DNA from: Dermatemys mawii
Taxonomy: Eukaryota; Chordata; Testudines; Dermatemydidae
Assembly (NCBI GenBank): GCA_007922305.1
Contig: ML677334.1
Coordinates: 62,742,333 to 62,806,332, forward strand
Direction: 5' to 3'
Length of the DNA: 64,000 bases
A program made the position numbers and the translations under genes. Positions 37,101-47,943 of this stretch are shown piece by piece. How positions within the stretch are numbered: position 1 is the first letter of the stretch; every line of letters starts with the position of its first letter. The notes beneath the pieces are model-generated. The model ran no database searches, was not told the DNA's origin, and saw only the letters and a list, made by a program, of their open reading frames with translations.

Positions 37101-38540
37101 TGGAAAAAAACTCCTCCTGCTGTCACTGAAAAAGAGGATTGGGCCCATATGGAATCCCCATGAAATAACTGGATCATGTTCAACACTACACACAACAAAA
37201 ATCATAGTAACTTAACTAAATTATAAGGTGCATTTGTTTCTCAAGGAAAGTTAACTATATGGAAAGTTTGAAAGTTTAAGGGGAGACTTGGAAACATCTG
37301 ATAAAAAAAAGGCAGAATTTCACATCAGGGTAATTTATTTAATAACTGGTAACTTTGAAACAGGTTGATCAATTTTCTTCAATCTTTCCAAAACATTTTC
37401 CTTTGCTTTTAGAGAAAATGTGGTAATTGTTAGGCCAAGCCAATGTTCCACGCGGAAGTTAGAGAAAACTTTAAATAAGGCTTTATAATGGAAGTTGATT
37501 GCAACCTTAACTATAAAGGGCTGAGTGCCTTTCCCTAATAAAGAACTGTGCACTTCCAGGTACAAGGGGAGAAAAGGCTCAGTGTGCCTTCTTTTCATTT
37601 AACTTCTTTAACTTACACCTGCATCTCCAGGACATTATATTAGTTCTCTTTGAGTTGACTGATATTTCAGTTCATGTGGTTTTAAATTTGATATATGTGC
37701 ATCTTGATTTTGCAATAGATACATTTTAGAATTTGAAAAAAAAAATCTGAAGCATTGTACTTTTTTGGCACATTAATACTGGATGCAGGTTATTTGTTTT
37801 TCTTTCTTTTTGTATAAATCACTTGAAAAGACCATGCAGACAACAGCAGTAATTTAAACACATTTGGATTTAGTTTGCTTGCTTTGTATTATCGTCTTGC
37901 TTAACAGCACAATGATTTTTGGCTGTTTTAATTTCAGCCTGGAATGTGTACTGGCTGTTTTTTCCCTTTTCCACAGATACAGTTTCAGGAATTTAAATGG
38001 CAATTATAACAGTCAGTGACCAGGTATAAGATTAGTAGGCTTTTTCTATTGTATGAAGGAATAAGTGAATTAAAGATATCTTGTTAAAGTGAATGGCTCC
38101 CAACAGAAACTGCTGCCTGCAAAAATTAAGCTAAGGGCTTCCCCTGCAAAAAGAGACATTTTAATTATGATTCTGGAATTTTGTAAATAAATGATCTAAA
38201 AGATGGATTATGTGTCTAAGAAGTGGAAAAAATACAGTACACATGAGACCTGATGAGGAGGGGTCACTAGTGAATCAGAAGATTGAATGTCTGTGACCCA
38301 TAGACCCGTAGCTGCCCTTGTCCACATAACTTTGATTTGGATCCTAAACTCTCTTTTCATCCATGGCTCTACTGTTTAGTGACATCTGCTACTCCATCAC
38401 ATTGGCATTTGTTTGTCTATGACTAATGAACCAAATTCTCCTAAAATTCTTTGCTATCGTCTGCCATTCAAAGGCACCCGCTCCAACTTACTAGGAAACA
38501 TTTTTTTGTGGCACGCATACCATACTGACGTGCACAGTCA
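34170..38540. other. Unassigned non-coding stretch
   Basis: About 4.4 kb. No named repeat or gene. 35580-36240 is less AT-rich than its surroundings and contains the 103-codon frame 35758-36069 (acidic, with a GAEPEEGAESSEDNGD-like run), opposed by a reverse frame at 35990-36184. It may be a decayed mobile-element or pseudogene patch but I do not recognise it. 34400-35240 is very AT-rich. Confidence 0.4.
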
Positions 38541-38544
38541 AGTG

Positions 38545-38805
38545 AAGAAGATGGTAGTGGACTGGCAGTCAGGTGACCAGGTTCTATTCCTGGTTCTGAA
38601 CTTCTCGTGATGTTGGGCACAGCATTTCATTGTTTTTTGTTCTTTTTCCCTCTCCCACACTTTGTTCGATTGTCTGTTTAGACTGTAAGCTCTTCAGGGC
38701 AAGTCTTGTTACTGTATATTTGTACAGGACCTAGGACAACAGAACCCCAGTTTCAGTTATAGTCTTTAGGTGCAACTGAAATAGAAAATAATAAATAATA
38801 ATGCA
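38545..38805 (+). repeat. CORE-SINE/L2-like element with LINE tail
   Basis: 'gtagtggactggcagtcaggtgaccaggttctattcctggttctg' is the body of a tRNA-derived SINE of MIR type. It is followed by 'tgatgttgggcacagcattt' and the L2/CR1-like tail 'ttagactgtaagctcttcagggcaagtc...tttgtacaggacctaggacaac', ending 'aaataataaataataat'. The order SINE body plus LINE tail fits a SINE mobilised by a LINE partner. Confidence 0.65.
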
Positions 38806-38809
38806 TATA

Positions 38810-39130
38810 AAATAACAAACAGATGGCCTCAAAATTCTGGAATACTATCTTCCATTTCTGTAGTATTAAACTCTAAAGGGACCAGGGAAGCAATTTGTCT
38901 AGTGATTAACTGCACAGAGGCCATCAATATTAACTGACATGATGGCATAAGAAACTTTATCTCAGGAATCATTTATCTCTTTCTGAAGTTTATAAGGACT
39001 GAAATAGGATACCATAAATTATATCCCAGTATTAGGTTGCTCTTAAGTTTATTACCCATATATATGGAGTATATATATTTCATTAGAATATACCTGCAAA
39101 TATTGTCTTTCATCTTTAAAAAGGGATTTC
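38810..39130. other. Unassigned stretch
   Basis: No feature recognised beyond AT-rich runs. Confidence 0.45.
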
Positions 39131-39134
39131 ATCC

Positions 39135-39890
39135 TGAACTGGACCTTTGTAAACCTTATGGGAACTAGGAACCAGACAGAGAGAAGCAGCTTTGGATAGG
39201 AGGAGAGGAGAAGAGTTGGGCATGCTTGTGTACTGTGGGTGGTTAGCTGTGGGATCAGACAAGATCAGAGAAAGCAAGCTGGCCTAGAGAAGGGGAGAGA
39301 CTTCGCCACTTACAAGTCAAGCCAGGATCTGTGGCAGAAGGTTCTGAACACCCACAGAGGACATAGACTCCAGTCTAAAGAATGCTCCAGAGTGGCAGTG
39401 AAATCTGTGTACGGTTTAAGTTCATAAGTATTTAGAATTCTGTGCAAAGTCTGTTTGTGCATGTTTTATATGTTACACCTATCACGTGGCCCTGAAGAGA
39501 CAACTGCTAACCCAGAACACCCTCACAACTGCAGTTCCAGGAGAGGGTGTGTTTCAGCTACATGGAAACCTAGCAGGTTAGTATTGGTCCCAGGGACTGG
39601 ACAGTTGGACAGTGAAGTCTAAGCTCTCAAGAAGGATTGCTAGATAGAAGATCAGCACCCTGAGTGTGTGCCTAGAGTCCTCAAGACAGACATTGCCCTG
39701 ATAAATTAGAAAGACTTTAAAGTCTCAGAATCTGGGCTATTGTGAATGCAGGGCAGAACTACATGGCAGAGTCAAGCTCAGACTGAGAACATCCTGCCAT
39801 CAACCCTCTTCTACCTTAGCAGTTGTCTTGAGTGCTTCAGTCAAGTACAAACCATAGTGTCATATGATAGGAGGAAGAAGCAGTCACTCT
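39135..39890. repeat. Unresolved GC-moderate block, possibly retroelement-derived
   Basis: From 'gaactggacctttgtaaacc' to about 39890 the composition differs from the flanks. The phrase 'cacctatcacgtggccctgaagagacaactgctaacccagaacaccctcacaactgcag' reads like the leader of an LTR element, but no boundary, ORF or second copy is present to prove it. Confidence 0.25.
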
Positions 39891-39894
39891 CAAT

Positions 39895-40015
39895 CAAGGA
39901 AATAAAACATTTAGGGCTTTATAGGTCAAAACCAACATCTTGACATTTCTCCCGGAAATCAGTTGGTAGCTAATGGTGATCAAAAAGAACAGCTCCAGTG
40001 TGATATATGTGTGTG
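39895..40015 (+). repeat. LINE-derived relic (partner of 29720-29822)
   Basis: 'ttagggctttataggtcaaaaccaacatcttgacatttctcccggaaatcagttggtagc' follows the common phrase 'gctttgtaggtcataaccagcacttgaattgcaccggaagc...ggcagccagtg'. Diverged. Confidence 0.5.
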
Positions 40016-40019
40016 ATTT

Positions 40020-40890
40020 AGCATCTAACAGTTATCCACTTGTACGTTCCCACGTGAAGCATTGCAAGGAGCTCACTGGCTGATCTTATACACTATATGA
40101 AGAGTAATACTGAGACATAGTGGCAAGTGTTAACTAAACAAGCTCAGCATTTATTTTCTTTTACTAATTTTAGACTGATCCTTAAATATTAGCTGATTTT
40201 TTTGTGGTTTAAAAGTATATAGGCATCTGTCAATAGAAGCCCTTTATTTTACATAACAAGAGAACTCTGTTTATAATGTGACACCAGCTGCTCAATCAAA
40301 ACGGGTTATATTAGAACTAATTTAATTTTACGTAAGTTGATCTATTTGCATATTGAGTCTCTCTAGTTAAATGACTAGGTACTACTTTATAGACCAATCC
40401 CGCTTAAAGCGTCTGTGTATGGACAATGCTTAATCAGTGTGTACATCAAGAAATAAACATAATCAGCAAGTACATTAATGAAGCCTGAAAATTTTGCAAC
40501 ATGCATACACTGTATGGATTAACAAGGCAATTCATTAGAAATCTTAATTATGGATATTATATTTTCCGTACATTTTATTTCATGGTGCTTCAGATGAGTC
40601 TTCTCTAAATATGCAAGTCATATATGCTTCCCAAGGTAGACAGTGAGATGCTTTTATATCAGGCACATCTGCGTCTGGAAGCCTCTGAGGAAAACTTGCT
40701 TTGTTATTTTCTGCCAGATAATCTGACATGCTTTCTTAAATAAACTAATGCTAAAGAGTACAAAATATGAAATGTTAATATTCAAAATTAAAATAAAGCA
40801 AATAGTAATAAGTGACATTTGTTGCCTAGGATGCTGTTCTTGACCCTTAAAACAATTTTTTTACCATGTTTATTGCTGAAATTGGCTACT
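40020..40890. other. Unassigned AT-rich stretch
   Basis: No feature recognised. Confidence 0.5.
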
Positions 40891-40894
40891 AAAG

Positions 40895-40980
40895 ACACAG
40901 GGCCTAATCTAAAGACTAACAATGTAAAGACTCTTGTTGACTTCAATGGGCTTTAAATTAGGCCTTTACATTGTAGTCAG
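40895..40980. repeat. Old interspersed relic with inverted ends
   Basis: 'agggcctaatctaaagactaacaatgtaaagactcttgttgacttcaatgggctttaaattaggcctttacattgt'. The phrases 'ggcctaat' and 'attaggcc' are inverted copies, and 'caatgtaaag' is answered by 'ctttacattg', so the piece can fold on itself. It includes the recurrent 'ttgacttcaatggg' core. Confidence 0.5.
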
Positions 40981-41153
40981 AACTGACTACAAATCTGATT
41001 TGAAAAAGAGTCCTGCATAAACAAATCAAATCACAGTTAGTTGTAAAAACGTATCTGCTCCTTCACCATCAACCAACCCAAGGTACCTCTTCCTTCACCA
41101 CCAAACACCAGGAATCTGTATATTTGAATAAAGATAGAGCTATCAAAGGGCTC

Positions 41154-41283
41154 ACCAGTGATATGCATGGAAACATATCATATGTTTCCATGCATATCCC
41201 ACCAGTGATACACATTCATATATGCGATATGATATATGTGATATGTTTCCATGCATATCCCACCAGGGATATGCATGGAAACT
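41154..41283. repeat. Nested palindrome and direct-repeat cluster
   Basis: A 39 bp near-perfect palindrome: arms 41160-41178 and 41180-41198, 19 bp each, one central base. The right arm plus 'ccaccag' is repeated directly at 41241-41266. The left-arm core 'gatatgcatggaaac' reappears at 41268-41282. In between is an AT-rich 'catatatgcgatatgatatatgtg' tract. In all, four copies of one core (atatgcatggaaac) lie in alternating orientation within 130 bp. Confidence 0.9.
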
Positions 41284-41289
41284 TCTTAG

Positions 41290-42870
41290 GGAGCCTCAGC
41301 TGCAGAATTATGCCAGGCTACTCTCCATAGTATTAAATGGGGCAGCCAAGGATTATGTCATCTCACTGTTGGAAATTATTAAATTCATTGTCATGTAATA
41401 ACAAATGACTCCTGCCCAGCCTAAAACTTTACACATAAAAACAAGATGGCTTCAGATCATAGAGGTATGTTACTCAGTAGACAGGCTGGTATAATGTGTA
41501 ACGGTAAAAGGAAAAACCCTCCATGCTCAGGAACTGAGAAGCTGATCACAGGGTTGAAAGCTCAAATAAATGTACTCCTTTCTTCCTGCTGCCTTCGTCT
41601 TGCCTCCCAGATTAGGGCTGTACCACTTATGGAAATTACTGCAGTCCTGGTTTGTGACTCCAGTGTGGAAAGGAGAGAAGAAGAAAAGTGATCTATGTCT
41701 GCTAGCACTTATTTTTAGTGGACACAATCCTTTTTTTCTTTCTTTTTTTTTTTTTGCACAGAGTTTTCTCCAAATTCGGGTCCTGCAGAGAGAACTTTTG
41801 TAGATTCCAGCCCAAAATACGCTGGGGCATCCTACATCCTATGCCATTCTAGGGACTCCCTCTCTCTCCCCTTTTTTCATTTCCATTCCCAACTGTCCAT
41901 CTCATAATCACTACACTTGGATGCTTGTACATTTTCAGCCCAGTAGACCCATTCTACATGAGCTGTAAGCACAGACACTTATCTGTGGGCATGCAGTACT
42001 CATGATTATATTTAGAGGTGCAATTAACTCTTTCATCACTATAGACATTATTTCCAATTTTTATTCCTAGAAAGGGAGCAGGATTGATTAAGGTGGTATC
42101 CTAAGGCCAAAATGCATTTTACGAGACCACAACTAAGGGAGAAGTACCTCCTCAATTTCAGTAGTACTGAGTAGCATTGTAATTGGGATGGCTTGCACAT
42201 TTCCTTTTGCCACACTCTGAGACAAATTCTGATCTCTTTTGAAACTATGTTTTGTAAACTATATTATAGCAGAATCTGATTCCTTGCTGTTTTGGGTTGT
42301 CCGAGTTGCAATCCCTATTACTTGCAATTTTAAAAATAGGCCTTTATATGCCTTTTTTGGTACTGATTTAACACACGTGTGTAAATTATTTTGCACATTA
42401 AGGCTTTAATTTTTAACTTTGTAAAATTTCCAAAATGTTTTCAAATGAGTGTTGTATAGGGCTCAGCTACTAGCAGACATGCCAGACAGTCCTCATGGGA
42501 GGATGGTCTCTTGGTTACCTGATAGATGCATAAATGCATGTTTTGGCCAGTGCTTCATTTCTTATCCGTGATGTGCACTGATGATTAGCAAAGGCAGATA
42601 TAAATACAAAAATGCTCAGATTTTTTTGTTTAAATATTTCCAGTATCCAAGCCAGAACCTGACAGAGGCTATTATGGTATTTAAATATGCCCTTCCCAAT
42701 TAGTGCTCCTGTTGGAGAACATCACTGTATGTCACAGCACACCATCATGTGTTATAAACCATTAAACTATTATAGAAATGTTTTAGAGAACTTTAAACAT
42801 TTTCTTGGGACTGACATATCTTCCCATTTATAAAAGATAGGTTCCTACTATTAGTGACAATAATAGTTGC
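41290..42870. other. Unassigned stretch with a poly-T tract
   Basis: No gene. A T-rich tract (about 41731-41755) could be an old poly-A tail read on the other strand, but no element is recognisable next to it. Overlapping frames at 41446-41803 are on both strands and not considered coding. Confidence 0.45.
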
Positions 42871-42871
42871 C

Positions 42872-42872
<1 letters not shown>

Positions 42873-42903
<31 letters not shown>
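42873..42903. repeat. (CTAT)n microsatellite
   Basis: Nearly eight uninterrupted CTAT units, likely polymorphic. Confidence 0.95.
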
Positions 42904-42991
42904 GGGATTATTTAACAGAGGTCAGCATTCTAGAAACAGATCATTATTAGTAGAAATAAATATTTATAGTATAGTAGCACCCAAACGTCAC

Positions 42992-43900
42992 TGTAATGAT
43001 CCTCACTCAGGGTGGTTGGTAGGGGACCATCGTCTAGTGGTCGTCTAGGCCTGTAACATGCCTGGGACGCTTAACACACTGGGTTGCCCTCCATGGGCCA
43101 CTCCCCATCCTTCTCTGTGATTGTCCCAAGGCTAGTATCTGGGTTAAGATTGTGAGTATTGTCTGCTCACCACAAGGCACTTTCTGGTGGCTGTGTATAG
43201 CGAGGTCACTTTTCCTCTCAGGCATTGTGACGCCAATCCTCACTTGGGGATTGGTTGGTCAGGCAGGGGTCGTTGATAGGGGACCCCAGGCCATTCCACT
43301 CCACCAAGCTCTGACCCAGGGCCTTTTGTGGGCTATCAGTGATCTGATGGTCAAGGCTGCTTCAGTCTGCCCTCCCTGAGCCATTTGCTATCTCCCATCC
43401 CCCATGATTGTCTCAAAGTCACTGTCCAGGTTAAGATACTGGGAAAGATGACCACTCACCACCAGCCACCTTCTGGGGCAGCATGTGGCATGGTACCTCT
43501 TTTCTCAGTGGCAACTGTCTCTTCCCATTATATCACCCTCCTGGGCCAGCTCAGTCCAAAGGGGGATTACCAAAGTCCAGAGTTCCTATGACGGGGAGAG
43601 GGGAATGCTTTCCTCTCAGACTGTCTCTGTGGCAGGTCCTCCCTTCCCTCAGGGCAGTTGTCTTAAGGAGAGTTTTCTGCCTTCCCTCCACTCTTCTGCT
43701 GGAGGTAAAGGTTGCAGGTCTGCTCTCTTCTCCGGGCTGCTACCAAATGAAATGTTCCCCAGCCTTTTAACTCCTCCTTCAGTTGGTGCCTTTGCTACAA
43801 ATGTGGCAGGGTGGGGCTGTCTGGGTCCAGAGCAGTTCCTTAACCCATTGTAGCCCAGTGTGAGGGTTGTACACTCATCACAGCCTCATTCAGGATCGGG
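42992..43900. repeat. GC-rich dimeric repeat, possibly LTR-derived
   Basis: Two diverged copies of a unit: 'tcctcactcagggtggttggt' at about 43000 corresponds to 'tcctcacttggggattggttggt' at about 43237. 'gccctccatgggcca...gattgtcccaaggc...ggttaagat...ctcaccacaaggcactttctgg' (43086-43190) corresponds to 'gccctccctgagcca...gattgtctcaaag...ggttaagat...ctcaccaccagccaccttctgg' (43369-43476). The tail 43480-43890 is unpaired GC-rich sequence ending 'ttgtacactcatcacag'. It resembles a turtle dispersed repeat with LTR character that I cannot name. The frames inside (43152-43853) are in several phases and not genes. Confidence 0.6.
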
Positions 43901-44700
43901 GCTTCAATGTCTATATATGAACATGCATGTATAAACACACATATTTACATACATCTTATTTAGAATACATATAATCCTCAACTATCTTCCTACGAGAGCA
44001 ATTTACCCTTGTAAAATGACAGGACTCTGCCAAATCATAACTGCTATTGTTTAATCTTTAACATGCTGATTTGCAAAACTATCTTTAAACAGGGTGTCTT
44101 TTGTTATCCCAGCGCTCAACTCCCTGGTGGACAACTGTCCCAGCAACATCTCTTCAAATCCACTAGCTTAACTTCTTCACCCACTGACCTGTAACCTTTC
44201 ACCTAGTCATCATCCTGTAACCTTCTCCTATTTGCACATATGAATATATATTTTGTGCATGCAAAATACAGGATTGCCAGATGCTGTTTAAGCACCGACA
44301 TTTGAAAATGTTGCCCTAAGTGTCATATGCTACCCTTGGTCAATGCATGCAGCTCAAAATGACCTCAGAGAGAGTTCTGCACACAGATTGAGGGTAGGAT
44401 ATGGCTGCAATAAAATAAACATTAATCTATGAACAGTGTTGTTCACCACCACAGGGCAACGATAGGTTCACTGTAAACCTTTTCCATCTGTCAAGTGCAC
44501 TGAGATGTTCTTATGTCTATATTAATGTGCTCTCATAATTATAGCAGTATAGTTTTCAAAATTGTGTTAGATCACAAAATATACCACATCTAAAGGAAGT
44601 GAAAAAATGGCAATAAGCTGCCTTGAGGCAAGAGGCTGGAATGGATGTTAATGAATCTGTCTATGGTCCACACATGGAATTTCAGCTGGTGGTATTGAGC
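43900..44700. other. Unassigned AT-rich stretch
   Basis: No feature recognised. Confidence 0.5.
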
Positions 44701-44708
44701 ACAAAGAT
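44701..44708. repeat. 8 bp target-site duplication, left (hAT MITE)
   Basis: ACAAAGAT, identical to 45112-45119. Confidence 0.85.
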
Positions 44709-45111
44709 CGGGGTGGTGCAAGGATATTTCATGCCCTAGTTTCACTTCCACCTTGCGTCCTCCTCCTCTGCCCAGGGAGCCCTGCGGCAGCTCCCTGCCC
44801 TCCACCCTCCGCCCGTGGAACCCTGTGGGAGCTCCCCGCCCCAGCTTATCTCCATTCTGCTTCCTCCCCTGAGCATGCCGCCACTGCTCCACTTCTCCCG
44901 CCTCTCAGGCTTGCAGTGCCAATCAGCTGTTTGGCACAGCAAGCCTGGGAAGGGAGGAGAAGTGGCCCCTCTGGAGCTGGGAAGCAGGGAGCAGCGGCAG
45001 CCCCTTGTGCTCCATTGTGTAAAAAAATTTTGGGGCACCGCTTTTTGGCACTCCCAACCACTTGGTGCCCTAGGCGGCTGCCTAGTTTGCCTAATGGTTG
45101 CACTAGCCCTG
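44709..45111. mobile_element. hAT-type non-autonomous DNA transposon
   Basis: 403 bp GC-rich block flanked by a perfect 8 bp duplication ACAAAGAT, the size made by hAT transposases. The right terminus read inward is 'cagggctagtgcaacc', a typical hAT CAGGGC end. The left terminus read inward is 'cggggtggtgcaagg', the same end with a lost A and substitutions. Inside both ends comes a second shared layout ('gccctag' / 'gcctaggg'). No transposase frame remains; the mutually overlapping frames on both strands (44590-45161) reflect GC-rich DNA. It is the highest-GC block of the window. Confidence 0.85.
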
Positions 45112-45119
45112 ACAAAGAT
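45112..45119. repeat. 8 bp target-site duplication, right (hAT MITE)
   Basis: ACAAAGAT, matching 44701-44708 in 8 of 8 positions. Confidence 0.85.
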
Positions 45120-45785
45120 GGGGACTATATATCGCTAAAAGATGCATATAGTCCACAGTAGGAGTGAAAAAGGGGCTCCTGAGGCTGGCACAGTAACTTC
45201 TACCCGCCTCCAAGTACTGGGGGAGTATGAACTGGAGTAGCCCCTTATACTGTTTTACTGATGCAGGGTGCATTCTTCAGCCTCAGCTTAACTCTGGTGG
45301 CTCATCTAAAGGGTGCAGCAGTGTGAATGTACAAAGAAACTCTTCTTTGGCACAAAGATCCCAGTGCAAGACCATAGCACAAATAGGTGCATCAAAGGTA
45401 ATACTGCAAAACGGTATTCACTAATTCATTTGCTCATACAATAATAACTGAATAATTTAACTTCATATTATTTGGCCATCAACAGAGCTGGTTGAATAAT
45501 GAAAATAATTACTGATGAGTAATTTACCACCAATTGATAATTTATCCACCATTAATAAATTGACAGAAAACATGAAATAAACTATTTGTAAATATTATTA
45601 GGTTGCTACTAATAAAATCTGACTGAATCTTTCCATATGATATTGTCTGAGGTTTTAGTAAGCATAAACAAAGAATTTGAAAGGGGATTGAGATAATGTT
45701 GTCACTTACAATGAGAAAACTCCAAAAGATTAAAAAAATGGCTTCAGATTTGTATCATAAAAGCACAGTATCTTTAATTTAATGA
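45120..45785. other. Unassigned stretch
   Basis: No gene or named repeat recognised. Confidence 0.45.
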
Positions 45786-45789
45786 GTGA

Positions 45790-45990
45790 GATAACATTTC
45801 AGCACGTGGCACAGTGAATGATCTTGCAACTGAAGCATATGGTGGGGAATCAGGTGATTTACTATCGACTTCTGGTCACATTGCAGGGCTTCCATCTCCC
45901 CATCTATAAAACTAAGCTAATCACTTGCCTCTTATGGAAGCTGTGAGCTTTAAGGCCCAACAATTGGAATTGCTGAGTACCCTTAACTCT
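45790..45990 (+). repeat. CORE-SINE / MIR-like relic
   Basis: 'cacgtggcacagtgaatgatcttgcaactgaagcat...aatcaggtgatttactatcgacttctggtca' then 'cttccatctccccatctataaaactaagctaatcacttgcctc...ggaagctgtgagc' parallels the MIR layout 'gggttcaaatcccggctct...cctcagtttccccatctgtaaaatggggataa...acctcatagggttgtgagg'. Diverged. Confidence 0.6.
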
Positions 45991-45999
45991 CTTTGAGTT

Positions 46000-46740
46000 G
46001 AGGACACACAACACCCCATAGTATCATGTTCATAATTAAGGGAGGCTTCTAATGAGCTTTTGGATATTCAGAAGGAAAGCTCTATATCAAAGTATATTAT
46101 TTCAGCTTCCCAAAGGCCCAGCTTGTGAGGAGGGTTCTCAAAACCCACAGAAGTCAATAGTAAAGTTAAAGGGTGAATATCTTCAGTACCTGTTGAGGTT
46201 GTTCAGAACCTAACATAACCAGGCCACAACCTGGAGTGAAGAAGCATAAAAGAAATGTGGTAGCTGGAGCTGTTACACAGTCCTGACCAGAACAGTGATG
46301 GACAAACAGGATGCAAGCATGCCATTCACTCAGGAATCTCAGCCTATCTCCAAGGCCTGGTTCCAAAAATTCCTAGTGGTGAGTAAATGTTCAGTCTTGG
46401 GAAGACACACTGTGCTGTTTTTAGTTTTTATTTACGCAACCTTCAGTGTAGGTCCTTGGAGACAGAGAGCTGTGTGAGCAGTATAAGAATTTGCTCTCTG
46501 CCTGAGTCTGGGATTAGAGTCAATTCTTGAGGAAAAGTAGTTCCCTGAGAACTGAGCATTAGTGTTGGGCTAAGATTTCTGAAAGAGGGGAATGCCTGCA
46601 TGCTGTGTGACTCTTGCCTGTCCAGGACTAATGTACATATGTTAACAAAAGAAGTTACTCTTAGAATATACCCAAATTCTGCATAATTGATTTCTCCTCC
46701 ACTGGTAAGCAGACCTATAAGGGTCCAGACAATTGCTACT
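46000..46740. other. Unassigned stretch
   Basis: No gene recognised. Opposed 60-66 codon frames at 46166-46366 and 46295-46477 are not considered coding. Confidence 0.45.
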
Positions 46741-46748
46741 ATTCAGTA

Positions 46749-46875
46749 GTAAGGTGATTAGACAGCAACTGTGAAAAATCAGGACATGGGATGGGGGGCA
46801 ATAGGAGCCTATATATAAAAAACTACCCAAAAATCGGGACTGTCCCTATATAATTGGGACTTCTGGTCACCCTAC
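46749..46875. mobile_element. Short MITE with GTARGGTGAYYAGA termini
   Basis: 127 bp element. Left end GTAAGGTGATTAGA; right end read inward GTAGGGTGACCAGA (14 bp, three transitions). TCAGT occurs directly outside both ends (46743-46747, 46876-46880), a probable target duplication. Inside are 'aggacatgggatggggggcaataggagcctatatat' and 'ccaaaaatcgggactgtccctatataattgggact', a recurrent reptile MITE layout. Non-coding. Superfamily unassigned. Confidence 0.75.
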
Positions 46876-46894
46876 TCAGTCACCCTACTCAGTA
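46869..46894. repeat. 13 bp tandem duplication at MITE right edge
   Basis: 'caccctactcagt' is present twice head to tail across the right end of the MITE and its flank, so terminus plus target were copied once. Confidence 0.8.
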
Positions 46895-46962
46895 GTGCAT
46901 AAGAATCTATAAGTAGATTCTTATGCGCTACTTAAAATATCCACTGCAGAGTGGATATTTTA
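46891..46962. repeat. Two adjacent hairpins
   Basis: Hairpin 1: arms 46891-46908 (agtagtgcataagaatct) and 46915-46932, one mismatch, loop of 6. Hairpin 2: arms 46933-46945 (taaaatatccact) and 46950-46962, perfect, loop of 4 (GCAG). They abut without a gap. The first hairpin's right part and the second's left arm are copied at 47944-47992. Confidence 0.9.
46903..46951. repeat. 49 bp direct repeat, copy 1
   Basis: Matches 47944-47992 over 49 bp with only two transitions. It begins within hairpin 1 and ends inside hairpin 2, just after the CTGCAG loop. Confidence 0.9.
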
Positions 46963-47407
46963 GAGGCAACACAGAGGCAATGCTGCTATCAGAAATGGAC
47001 ACTGGTGAAATAAAAAGAGACACCAGTAGTATGAAGTATTATGATGTAGAAAATAATCAAGTTCTGAGAAGTAGCTCAGGCTGGTGCTTATTTTATTTTA
47101 GGTGGTCACTATAGCTATGTGGAGGCTGGAAGTTTGTTTTTTTGATGGATTTCAAGATTTGAAAATTTCTTTTAATTCCAAATTTGAGTGAAACTCAATT
47201 TTTAAAAATTATCCGCAAAGGAAAATCCACCCCAAACGTTTATTTTCAGGCTGTGATAGTGATTCATTTTGATTTTTGTTATTTTGTATTATATTCTACA
47301 GTACTATCATACAAAATAATAAAAATAAAACAAAAAGTTATTTCAAAATGAAAAAAACAATAGCAAAAAGTGTTCTGAAAATGTTGAAACCCAAACCCTA
47401 ACCCCTT

Positions 47408-47431
47408 AAAAAAAAAAAAAGAAAAAAAAAA
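47408..47431. repeat. A-rich simple tract
   Basis: Poly-A broken by single G bases. Possibly an old retroposon tail, but no body is recognisable upstream. Confidence 0.7.
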
Positions 47432-47943
47432 GAAACTCCAGCAAAATTGACCTGATTTTGTAAAGCATTCCTTTTTCAGTGGAACAGCTTAGTCTCCTAC
47501 CAACTCTAGTGGACACCCATTCTTAACTGTAATTCTTTGCACAAATAGGTGAGCTACAGTACACACAATACTGAAGACCTCAATATTAATGTAGCTTTGT
47601 AGTTCTTCCATTCCTTCCTCTTTAGAGTACAGTGTAATAAATTACAGGTGATGAAGATTTACTCAGGCCTAACTTCAGTTGCACTACATTGCTTTCGATT
47701 CAAGCATACTGCTGTTACTGCTATTATTGTGCACAATAAATGTTGACATTTTAGCTCTTTTAATTCAGACATTAAAACTCTAATTATTAAGAAGTTTTAA
47801 CCCTTTTTTGGTTTTACATTCTATTCAGGACTGTATTGTGTTCATACTGTGTGTGGTAATATATACAAAGTTGTCTTATTTACTGTAGATGACCAAAATA
47901 CTATTTGTATCTGTGCATTCAGTATAAAACTTAAAAACCTATT

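Noticed and set aside
42873..42903. Regular spacing suggesting a CRISPR-like array
   Set aside because: It is a simple CTAT microsatellite; no repeat-spacer structure exists anywhere in this eukaryotic window.
43034..43853. Several overlapping frames up to 122 codons
   Set aside because: All fall in the diverged GC-rich dimer repeat, in different phases and both strands.
44590..45161. Six overlapping 80-107 codon frames on both strands and the look of a CpG-island promoter
   Set aside because: Explained by the GC-rich hAT MITE at 44709-45111.
47408..47431. Retroposon poly-A tail
   Set aside because: No retroposon body or target duplication identifiable around it.
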